DNA of 10,790 nucleotides from the NCBI GenBank assembly GCA_001803565.1, contig MHDQ01000078.1, positions 1 through 10,790 on the forward strand, given 5' to 3'. This DNA is from Nitrospinae bacterium RIFCSPLOWO2_12_FULL_45_22 (GTDB lineage Bacteria; 2-12-FULL-45-22). The notes below the pieces were generated by a model. That model was not told the DNA's origin and searched no databases. It saw only the letters and a list, made by a program, of their open reading frames with translations. Both the position numbers and the translations under genes were made by a program. Numbering within the stretch: position 1 is the stretch's first letter; each line of letters starts with the position of its first letter. Below are positions 1 to 5,895 of this stretch, piece after piece.

Positions 1-148
1 TACTATAACTCATTTAAGTCAGTGAATTTATTACCTGACCAAAACAAAGTTTCTCATATAGAAACATAAGTTTAAAAAAATTATACGCATCTCCTCGAGC
101 TTATGTCAAGGTTTTTTATCCGGGAAAACCAAGGAAGAGAGGGAGATA

Positions 149-177
149 TTGACAGAGGTGTTCAAAAAACTTAAAAT
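149..177 (+). promoter_or_regulatory. sigma70-type promoter for tRNA-Leu
   Basis: A perfect -35 box TTGACA (149-154) is followed after 17 bases by TAAAAT (172-177), five of six matches to the -10 consensus. Transcription would start near 184, about 55 bases before the mature tRNA, leaving a 5' leader for RNase P. No other promoter-like pair of this quality lies nearby, and the tRNA is the first gene downstream. This is a visual consensus match only. Confidence 0.7.
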
Positions 178-238
178 AGCCTCGGCCATACAGATCATAA
201 GCCAAGATTACCTAAAAATAAATATCAGTGGAAGAGAT

Positions 239-325
239 GCCGGAGTGGTGAAACTGGTAGACGCGCGGGACTCAAAATCCCGTGGGCTTCGGCCCGTGTC
301 GGTTCGAGTCCGACCTCCGGCACCA
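239..325 (+). tRNA. tRNA-Leu (anticodon CAA)
   Basis: This is a class II tRNA of 87 nt including an encoded 3' CCA. The 7-bp acceptor stem pairs GCCGGAG with CTCCGGC. The anticodon stem CGGGA/TCCCG encloses the loop CTCAAAA, which places CAA at positions 34-36, so it reads the leucine codon TTG. The long variable arm (GGGC-TTCG-GCCC) and the T arm GTCGG-TTCGAGT-CCGAC are typical of tRNA-Leu. The acceptor is followed by discriminator A and then CCA. The gene stands alone with its own promoter at 149-177. I see no convincing hairpin-plus-T terminator after it. Confidence 0.97.
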
Positions 326-476
326 GTATTATCAGGATTTTTGCCCTTTCTACCTATTTTTGCTGCCGCTTTAGACAGCCTTTATCTTCCCGTTAACACT
401 CTTTACCCGCCCTTTTTATCCCTCTACTTTGTGAGGGGAGATAGGCAAGAAGTAATAGGGATAATTGTATACCATT

Positions 477-495
477 GAGGGGGCAAATAATGTAA
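477..495 (+). promoter_or_regulatory. Shine-Dalgarno followed by an ATG-TAA start-stop
   Basis: GAGGGGG (477-483) is followed after 6 bases by ATG (490-492), then at once by TAA (493-495), then ACT and the ATG of the methyltransferase at 499. All four codons are in the same frame. The ideally spaced start therefore belongs to a one-codon reading frame. The gene's usable start lies 9 bases further on. It may be a minimal upstream ORF that damps expression, or the original start with its second codon turned into a stop. Confidence 0.55.
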
Positions 496-498
496 ACT

Positions 499-1203
499 AT
501 GGAAAGAGATTTCAAAAAAGATTGGCGAGAATACCTGCCCAATAAAATACCAACTAAGGATAAATTACCGGATTACCTATACGAAGTCCTGGAAAAAGAA
601 GGGGTGAAAACGATTCTGGATCTAGGCTGTGGCACTGGTAGGTTCACAATTGATTTAGCCAAAAGAGGCTACTCGGTACTGGGCGTTGATATCAATCCAG
701 AGGCGATAGAGGCAGCAGAGTTAGAAGCAGCGAGATTGCACCCCGCTGAGCGTCGAGGCCGTTTAAGATTCATGGCCGGCGACGTTCTTAATGTAGAACT
801 AGATAGGGCTTCATTCGATGCCGTTTTGCTACAACTGGTAATTTCTATAATAGGCAAAGCTGAAGACCGGTGGAGATTAATACAAGTAGCAAGCTCTTTG
901 TTAAAACCTGTTGGGATATTATATTTTAGCGCCTCTGGTGTATCTGATGAAATTAACCCAACCTATGCTGACCTCTACCAAAAAGACCTGCCATTAACCG
1001 GCGAGGAATACACCTATTTTTCCAGGGATCAAAAAACTGGCGAAATACTCTACCTGACTCATCACTTTACTCACGAGGAGCTAGAGGAGTTACTAAAAGA
1101 AGATTTTGAAATAGAAATGATAAGCAAAGAAAGGGAGGCCAGTAGCCGTCGTCCTAGCGAGGCTGCCTATTTCTTCTATGTTATAGCCAGGCAAAAAATC
1201 TAA
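499..1203 (+). CDS. class I SAM-dependent methyltransferase
   Basis: The product is a 234-residue soluble Rossmann-fold methyltransferase. SAM-binding motif I is ILDLGCGTGRF (about residues 39-49). The acidic end of strand 2 is VDIN (Asp64), which should contact the ribose of SAM. Further motifs are AGDV (93-96), FDAVLLQLV (106-114) and LLKPVGILYFS (134-144). This is the layout of the Methyltransf_11/25 group, which transfers a methyl group from SAM to a small molecule, RNA or protein; nothing here fixes the substrate. The C-terminal third (HHFTHEELEELL onward) is a variable cap. The chosen ATG lies 15 bases after a GAGGGGG Shine-Dalgarno sequence, which is too far for efficient initiation. 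A better spaced ATG at 490 is in frame but directly followed by TAA (see findings). The gene sits between the tRNA and radC with no clear promoter of its own. Family certain, function unknown. Confidence 0.88.
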   Translation: MERDFKKDWREYLPNKIPTKDKLPDYLYEVLEKEGVKTILDLGCGTGRFTIDLAKRGYSVLGVDINPEAIEAAELEAARLHPAERRGRLRFMAGDVLNVELDRASFDAVLLQLVISIIGKAEDRWRLIQVASSLLKPVGILYFSASGVSDEINPTYADLYQKDLPLTGEEYTYFSRDQKTGEILYLTHHFTHEELEELLKEDFEIEMISKEREASSRRPSEAAYFFYVIARQKI

Positions 1204-1299
1204 CAGAGAGCAAAAACCCGGCTTAGCTTGGGGGCAGGGGTAATTTTCATCTTCCGATGAAGACCGGGGTGACTGTCTGTCCGTGATGGCATCGAGATT

Positions 1300-2033
1300 A
1301 TGAGAAAGAGTTTTCATAAGATGAATGAGATTAAGAAAACTGATGGAATAAAAAGTTGGCCCAGGTCAGAGCGACCTCGGGAGTTATTATTAGAGAAGGG
1401 GTCTGAATATGTATCCGACGCAGGATTGGTGGCTATACTTCTCCGCACCGGAATAAAGGGAAAGGATGCGGTGACCTTAGGAAGAGAACTCCTTAAGCAC
1501 TTTTCTGGCCTTAGGGGATTATTGAATGCCAACAAAAAGGACCTGGAAGAAATTAAAGGGTTAGGAACTGCCAAGATTGCTCAATTACTTGCAGCTACCG
1601 AGATTGCTAAACGACAGTTGAAAGAGGAAATAGTCGGTAAGACAGTCATTCATGGACCCGAAGATGTCCTTGAGTACCTTTCTTTATCAATGTCGAATCT
1701 CAAAGAAGAGGCATTTAAGGTTATCTACCTCAATAGTGCCAATGTCGTTCTGGCCGCCGAGGATCTATTTAAGGGCACTATCGATCAATCCGCGGTCTAT
1801 CCAAGGGAGATCATCAAAAGGGCCTTTGAATTGAATGCCTCAGGACTTATATTTGTCCACAATCACCCATCGGGCAATTTAGAGCCCAGCCAATATGACT
1901 TATCGCTAAATGAGAAACTGAACAAAGCCTGCCACGCTGTTGATCTGACCCCCTGGATCATCTGATTATAGGTCCTACCGGTTATATTTCATTCACGGAG
2001 AAAGGACTTTTAGTAAAAACAGTAAATACCTAA
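1300..2033 (+). pseudogene. radC: RadC/JAB-domain protein, frameshifted near the C-terminus
   Basis: The zero-frame product (1300-1965, 221 residues) is a RadC-family protein. It has the N-terminal IKSWPRSERPRE segment, a helix-hairpin-helix region (ELLKHFSGLRGLLN...IKGLGTAKIAQL, about 64-93), and a JAB/MPN metalloprotease-like domain. The full JAMM signature is present: HNHPSGNLEPSQYD fits HxH-x7-S-x2-D. The frame then ends early in TGA at 1963. Slipping back one base in the C5 run (1949-1953) continues with LDHLIIGPTGYISF...EKGLL to TAA at 2031-2033. This is the conserved RadC end, in register with no missing residue. The gene therefore lacks one C, or uses -1 slippage on CCC. The start is uncertain: ATG 1321 (MNEIKKTDG) fits family length better than ATG 1300, and neither has a strong Shine-Dalgarno. 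RadC was named as a DNA-repair protein but its role is unsettled; copies are common near mobile and defence genes. Confidence 0.88.
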
Positions 2034-2038
2034 AATTC

Positions 2039-2073
2039 ATAGTTTATCATCATATCTAATGATGATAAACTAT
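2039..2073. repeat. 35-bp perfect AT-rich palindrome
   Basis: A 15-bp arm (2039-2053) and its exact reverse complement (2059-2073) flank the 5-base centre ATCTA. The stem core reads TTTATCATCAT / ATGATGATAAA. It lies 6 bases after the restored radC stop. It could fold as a hairpin at the end of the radC transcript, but no T run follows on either strand, so a classic Rho-independent terminator is not supported. An operator or protein-binding site ahead of the promoters at 2088 and 2334 is an alternative. Confidence 0.75.
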
Positions 2074-2087
2074 ATTAATAACCTCAA

Positions 2088-2116
2088 TTGACACTTCTAT
2101 CGGTATATGGTTAAAT
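2088..2116 (+). promoter_or_regulatory. possible distal promoter upstream of the methylase operon
   Basis: A perfect TTGACA (2088-2093) is followed by a 17-base spacer and TTAAAT (2111-2116), four of six matches to the -10 consensus. Transcription would start near 2123, inside the short palindromic repeat and about 325 bases before the methyltransferase ATG. It is weaker than the promoter at 2334-2362 and could be a chance match in AT-rich DNA. Confidence 0.35.
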
Positions 2117-2119
2117 TAA

Positions 2120-2137
2120 CGCAGGCTAAAGCCTGCG
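2120..2137. repeat. short palindromic repeat (CGCAGGC-TAAA-GCCTGCG)
   Basis: A perfect 7-bp GC-rich stem with a 4-base loop stands out from AT-rich surroundings and is followed by GACTACC-like sequence. Elements of this form are scattered in intergenic regions of many genomes from uncultured bacteria; that link is recalled, not searched. Only one copy is visible here. Confidence 0.6.
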
Positions 2138-2255
2138 ACTACCACAAAACCGCATTAATAAAATGAAAATTCCTATGCTATTAAATTAGACTGGAAACAT
2201 AATGTAACTCCAGAAAGTATCCCTCCGATCATCTCTCCATCCTCCAACACATGCC

Positions 2256-2281
2256 AGGATTGCGAAAATCCTTTTGTTTTC
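2256..2281 (+). terminator. weak terminator-like hairpin
   Basis: AGGATT (2256-2261) pairs with AATCCT (2267-2272) around the loop GCGAA, and TTTGTTTTC follows. The 6-bp AT-rich stem is short for an intrinsic terminator. It lies between the distal and proximal candidate promoters, so it could end read-through from radC. Confidence 0.3.
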
Positions 2282-2333
2282 TTACCACAAATGGTAAAAT
2301 GGTTCTGGCTCTAGCGCTTACACCTAAGTAGAT

Positions 2334-2362
2334 TTGATAAAAATGGACGGAATAAATATGAT
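2334..2362 (+). promoter_or_regulatory. sigma70-type promoter for the methylase-PIN operon
   Basis: TTGATA (2334-2339, five of six) is followed by a 17-base spacer and TATGAT (2357-2362, five of six). Transcription would begin near 2369, giving a leader of about 80 nt before the ATG at 2449. The leader carries a hairpin at 2409-2425. This is the best promoter match in the gap and suggests the two-gene unit is transcribed separately from radC. Confidence 0.65.
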
Positions 2363-2408
2363 TATGGTTGAGAAAAGAAAATATTTCAGCGTCATGGCAA
2401 ATAAAGTT

Positions 2409-2425
2409 TATGCGGCTCCCGCATA
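2409..2425 (+). promoter_or_regulatory. leader hairpin before the methylase ribosome binding site
   Basis: TATGCGG (2409-2415) and CCGCATA (2419-2425) form a perfect 7-bp stem with loop CTC, ending 10 bases before the strong Shine-Dalgarno GGGAGGTG (2436-2443). A small open frame, ATG 2394 to TAG 2424-2426 (MANKVYAAPA), ends at the 3' side of the stem, so a ribosome translating it would melt the hairpin. That ATG has no clear Shine-Dalgarno sequence. A control role is inference from position only. Confidence 0.45.
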
Positions 2426-2448
2426 GGTAACGGTTGGGAGGTGAATGC

Positions 2449-5007
2449 ATGAAGCAACATGAGGTTGATATTTTATCAAGAGTTCGTGATGAGTTAAATC
2501 GCTTAGGTTATGTTGACAAACTTTTACGACAAGACTACGTCTTTGATGATGCATCCGCCACAGGAACCCGAGAGCTGCATATACCCTTAGCAGCCTTTGC
2601 CCAATGGCCACCATCTTATCGCAATGCTTGTATAGGTGTGCTGACTGCGAACCGTCAACCGGGTCCAGAGCATGTTTCAAGCTATAGCACCCTAGGAGCC
2701 CCAATGTTTTTTGAGACGTTTCAGGACCGTATTGACCGATACCGTGTTGAAGCCTCTCGCCATGCTGTTTTCTTGGAGTCAATTCCAGCCCCAAATATCC
2801 CTAATGCCTTTGAGGCCAACAGAGAGAAGTGGGCCCCTGACACAATTTTCCGTGCCAAAGCTATCACGCCATTGACAGGTCCTGTTCAGCTCGATTTTAT
2901 TGATATAGGCCTTTTCCCTGCTCTAAAGGGTATGATCCATGGTAAATTGGATCGTTTACTAAAGGATATATTACAGAAAGCCATCATTACTTATGAGAGC
3001 AACACCTCAGGCGTCAAACCGGACGAAACTTTGCTCTTTCGCCTGATTTTCCGTTTCCTTGCGGCTAAAATTTTAAAGGACAAGAAACATCCTGGTAACT
3101 GGGCGACCCCCCAGGCAAATAGCATAATTGAAGAAATCCAAAGGTTTTATGGGCTCACTGCACCTAACATGCAAAAGATCCTTGATGAGCCGGGTACACA
3201 GCAGATTGTGTGGGATAAGTTTCGAAACGCTTTTAACTTTCAAAATACCTCTGTGGATGATCTGGCGTTTATTTATGAAAATACTTTAATAAGAGAAGAA
3301 ACTCGTAAACAATTTGGAATACACAGTACTCCGCCTGTTATAGCCGAACTCATAGTCGACCGACTTCCCTTTGAATCATTGCCTCAGGATGAACGTTACG
3401 TTCTCGAACCCTGTGCAGGACACGGTGTTTTTTTGGTTGCAGCCTTGCGCCGTCTTCGCGAATTATTGCCCATATCCTGGAGAGATAAGGAGAGACACAG
3501 GTATCTAAAAGACCGATTAACTGCTATTGAGATTGACCCTTTTGCCGCTGAGGTCTGCCGCCTATCCTTGATATTAGCTGATTATCCCAATCCGGACGGC
3601 TGGGAAATTATGCCTGAAGATATCTTCGCCAGCGACGTTCTAAAGAAGCAATTAAAAACATCCCAAATTGTTCTCTGTAACCCCCCCTTTGAAGATTTTA
3701 CCCCATTTGAAAGAATCCGTTATAGTAATAAAGTTCTAAGTGTCCACAAACCTTATGAGATTCTTCGCAGAGTCCTGGAACATCCTCCGGCCATGTTCGG
3801 CTTTGTGTTACCAAAATCTGCTATAGTGGGAGGAAGATATAGAGACCTCCTAGAACAAATTGTCCGTACTTATAAGAACATAGAAACGATAGCTCTACCG
3901 GATCGGATCTTTGTGTTTTCAGATCAAGAGGCTATGTTAGTCCTTGCTTATGAACATGATAAGACAGCCAATGCAAACGTTCTTACTCGCACCTTTTGGG
4001 TACGCGAAAATGATAGGCAATCGTTGCTCGAAACAAGGCGATTACCCAAAGAGATTAGCAAGGTCATAAATCGCTCAACTCATACGAGACCTATTTCCCC
4101 TTGGAATGCTCCCCTTTCAGAAATTTGGGATTATCTCAAAAGTTATCCCCAGTTAAAGGATGTGGCCGACATTCACAGGGGTATTGAATGGAATATTTCT
4201 CTCAAAGAAAATAGAAGTATTTTGATATCTTCTGAGCCAAAACCCGGCTTCAAAAAAGGAATAGACAAGGTTCGAAGGAAAATAGAGCCTTACTATACCG
4301 AGGGATTCGTATATCTCAATATGGATGAGCAGTATCGCCGAACAACCTCGCATTCATTGCCTTGGGATAGTCCCAAGGTCGTTGCTAACAGTCGCAGGAT
4401 AAGCCGGGGGCCGTGGAGGATTGTCGGTAGTCCGGATTCAAGCGGCTTGGTTTGTTACACAAATTTTTTAGGGATGTGGCCAAAAGTAGATATAAATATA
4501 GAAGCGCTTTCAGCTATCATTAATTCCCCTTTGGTCAATGCGGCGCTTTATCTTAAAGGGTATGGACGTGATAACCTGATTAATATATTGGAAAAAATCC
4601 CAATCCCTTTTTCGATGGCTATTGATACAGATAGAATTACTCTCCTCGCCAGGTACTATGCCAAACTTAGATCAGAATTTAAAAAGGGCCCTGTTAAAGC
4701 AACAACTATTAATGAATGTATCAAAACACTAATGGAAATAGACGGTTTGATTCTAAAGGCCTACGATCTCCCTCCAGGGCTTGAACGGAAGCTTTTGGAG
4801 TTTTTTAGAGGATACGACAGACCCCTTCCATTTGGTTTTCCTGACTATTATCCGCCGAAATTTGGACCCTATATTCCATTGCATAAGTACCTTAAGATGG
4901 ATTTTAAACAAGCCAGCGCCAAAGAGCTTCTTAAAAGAATCATCCCTTTTGATTCCGAAGAAATACATGAACTGGTAATGGATATTGAGAGAAGGCAATC
5001 CTTATGA
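2449..5007 (+). CDS. N6-adenine DNA methyltransferase with C-terminal recognition-like region (Eco57I/type IIG-like)
   Basis: The product is an 852-residue protein expected to methylate adenine in DNA using SAM. ATG 2449 is chosen because GGGAGGTG lies 5 bases upstream; the in-frame TTG at 2434 lies before that site. Residues 1-160 form an N-terminal domain I do not recognise; a helical region follows (about 160-285). The catalytic core has FGIHSTPPVIAELIVDRL (289-306), motif I VLEPCAGHGVF (318-328), acidic IEID (360-363), and catalytic motif IV NPPF (411-414), the gamma-class N6-adenine signature. The C-terminal half (about 550-720) has features of target-recognition regions in single-chain type II/BREX-like methylases: LKDVADIHRGIEW, WDSPKVVANSRR and INSPLVNAALYLKG. 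I see no PD-(D/E)XK nuclease motif or helicase domain, so it is not an obvious type IIG restriction enzyme. Its stop overlaps the start of the PIN nuclease gene (ATGA), so the two are probably translated together. It may be an orphan methylase or the modification half of an unusual two-gene system. Confidence 0.9.
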   Translation: MKQHEVDILSRVRDELNRLGYVDKLLRQDYVFDDASATGTRELHIPLAAFAQWPPSYRNACIGVLTANRQPGPEHVSSYSTLGAPMFFETFQDRIDRYRVEASRHAVFLESIPAPNIPNAFEANREKWAPDTIFRAKAITPLTGPVQLDFIDIGLFPALKGMIHGKLDRLLKDILQKAIITYESNTSGVKPDETLLFRLIFRFLAAKILKDKKHPGNWATPQANSIIEEIQRFYGLTAPNMQKILDEPGTQQIVWDKFRNAFNFQNTSVDDLAFIYENTLIREETRKQFGIHSTPPVIAELIVDRLPFESLPQDERYVLEPCAGHGVFLVAALRRLRELLPISWRDKERHRYLKDRLTAIEIDPFAAEVCRLSLILADYPNPDGWEIMPEDIFASDVLKKQLKTSQIVLCNPPFEDFTPFERIRYSNKVLSVHKPYEILRRVLEHPPAMFGFVLPKSAIVGGRYRDLLEQIVRTYKNIETIALPDRIFVFSDQEAMLVLAYEHDKTANANVLTRTFWVRENDRQSLLETRRLPKEISKVINRSTHTRPISPWNAPLSEIWDYLKSYPQLKDVADIHRGIEWNISLKENRSILISSEPKPGFKKGIDKVRRKIEPYYTEGFVYLNMDEQYRRTTSHSLPWDSPKVVANSRRISRGPWRIVGSPDSSGLVCYTNFLGMWPKVDINIEALSAIINSPLVNAALYLKGYGRDNLINILEKIPIPFSMAIDTDRITLLARYYAKLRSEFKKGPVKATTINECIKTLMEIDGLILKAYDLPPGLERKLLEFFRGYDRPLPFGFPDYYPPKFGPYIPLHKYLKMDFKQASAKELLKRIIPFDSEEIHELVMDIERRQSL

Positions 5008-5513
5008 ATGGTTACCTATTGGATACCAACGCAGCCAGTATCCTTTGGGATGCCCGGCATACGGATCACAACAAAATCAAATCTTTTCTCGAAAACCATT
5101 CCCAGTCCCTCCTCTGGATATCTATTATCGTGCTGGCAGAGGTTGAGTACGGACTAAAAACAGCTCCCAAAATGGACACAAGTCGTCAGAATGATGTCAG
5201 GAATGAGATGGCCAAATTTCCCGAAGTTCTTGACCTGGATAAGCACACGGTCTCTTCCTATTCGGATATTCGTGCAGAATTGTTTAAAACTTATTCACCA
5301 AAAGTCCGGAGAAAAAGGCTAACAGCAAAATGGCCAGAAGACCTTTTTGAACGAACAAGTGCCAAAGAACTCGGAGTCCAAGAAAATGATATATGGATAG
5401 CATCGCAAGCAATTCAATACAATTTAATACTGGTTACTGATGATCGCATGTCCCGGCTTGTAGAAGTCTCTAATTCCCTCAATGACCCCCTACAAATTGC
5501 TAAATGGAGATAA
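5004..5513 (+). CDS. PIN-domain (VapC-like) ribonuclease
   Basis: The 169-residue product has all the acidic positions of a PIN nuclease, which uses Mg2+ or Mn2+ to cut RNA. These are Asp7 in YLLDTNAAS, Glu46 in VLAEVEYG, Asp129 in ENDIWIAS, and Asp146/Asp147 in LVTDD. Between the third helix and ENDIW lies a basic insert (about 96-124, with KVRRKRLTAKW) that makes it longer than a typical VapC of about 130-140 residues. The start ATG overlaps the methyltransferase stop by 4 bases and has no separate promoter, so translation is probably coupled. No VapB-type antitoxin gene precedes it; the partner position is taken by the DNA methyltransferase. It could be a toxin held in check by that protein, the effector of a defence module, or a VapC captured by chance. 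The nuclease fold is nearly certain; its target is unknown. Confidence 0.9.
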   Translation: MNGYLLDTNAASILWDARHTDHNKIKSFLENHSQSLLWISIIVLAEVEYGLKTAPKMDTSRQNDVRNEMAKFPEVLDLDKHTVSSYSDIRAELFKTYSPKVRRKRLTAKWPEDLFERTSAKELGVQENDIWIASQAIQYNLILVTDDRMSRLVEVSNSLNDPLQIAKWR

Positions 5514-5712
5514 CGATGCGATAGTATAATAGGGGTCATCCATTAAATGGCTTGTCAGGTAAAAACATACCTCTCTGGTTTAAAAAATTGTTTATTTTTC
5601 CCCTTGGCTTACCCAAGCCCAGCACAACCCCTCATCTTCACTACCCTTTTCGCACCCGTTATTTCTTTCGGAATAGGTTTACGTTCAGGCTTCGCTAATA
5701 CACACCAGGTAG
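5514..5712. other. non-coding stretch after the PIN gene
   Basis: I find no supported gene here. There is a TATAAT (5525-5530) without a matching -35 box, a small palindrome CCATTAAATGG, and a 5-bp hairpin (AGGTA/TACCT) too weak to call a terminator. Open frames crossing it show no recognisable motif. The stretch separates the intact PIN gene from the remnant of a second PIN gene and may be debris from past rearrangement. Confidence 0.4.
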
Positions 5713-5895
5713 CAAGCAGGATCCAGGTCAATATATATTATTGTCGGCATGGACCAGCCTGGTGCGGTGGATATTCAGACACTGGAATGGATTGAATCCG
5801 GAAAAGTAATAGATCGTACCCTGGTTAAGGCGCTTCAGACGGAGATAGATGAAGGCCAAGCCGAAAGGATAGCCCTTTCCATTGAGTTGGGTTAA
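5713..5895 (+). pseudogene. remnant of a DUF3368-like PIN toxin gene
   Basis: In one frame after a TAG at 5710 the translation runs IIVGMDQPGAVDI, TLEWIESGKVI and TEIDEGQAERIALSIELG, then stops at TAA (5893-5895). This follows the middle and late part of DUF3368-type PIN proteins, where an L/IDEGEAEAIALALELG segment is normally followed by the last catalytic strand (ADLLLLDE). The fragment stops just before that strand and lacks the N-terminal VSNTSPLI-type segment with the first catalytic Asp, so it cannot be an active nuclease. The only ATG, at 5749, would give 48 residues without a Shine-Dalgarno sequence. Its TAA overlaps the stop of the convergent ABC gene in the palindrome TTAA. The assignment rests on remembered family consensus. 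Confidence 0.55.

Noticed and set aside
49-65. hairpin GTTTCT-CATAT-AGAAAC near the window start
   Set aside because: Short stem with no T run and no known gene upstream in the window; chance is likely in AT-rich DNA.
420-437. CCCTC/GAGGG stem upstream of the methyltransferase as a tRNA terminator
   Set aside because: Five pairs with an 8-base loop and no T run downstream.
149-478. 109-codon open frame across the tRNA
   Set aside because: It starts at the -35 box of the tRNA promoter, runs straight through the tRNA-Leu and shows no protein motif; the tRNA explains the sequence.
1244-1263. hairpin TTCATC-TTCC-GATGAA between the methyltransferase and radC as a terminator
   Set aside because: Only 6 bp, AT-rich, with no T run after it.
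2449-5007. complete type IIG restriction enzyme
   Set aside because: No PD-(D/E)XK or other nuclease signature could be found in the N-terminal 160 residues by eye; kept as a methylase pending profile search.
5547-5795. 82-codon open frame after the PIN gene
   Set aside because: No Shine-Dalgarno, no recognisable motif, and it overlaps in another frame the DUF3368-like remnant, which reads better.
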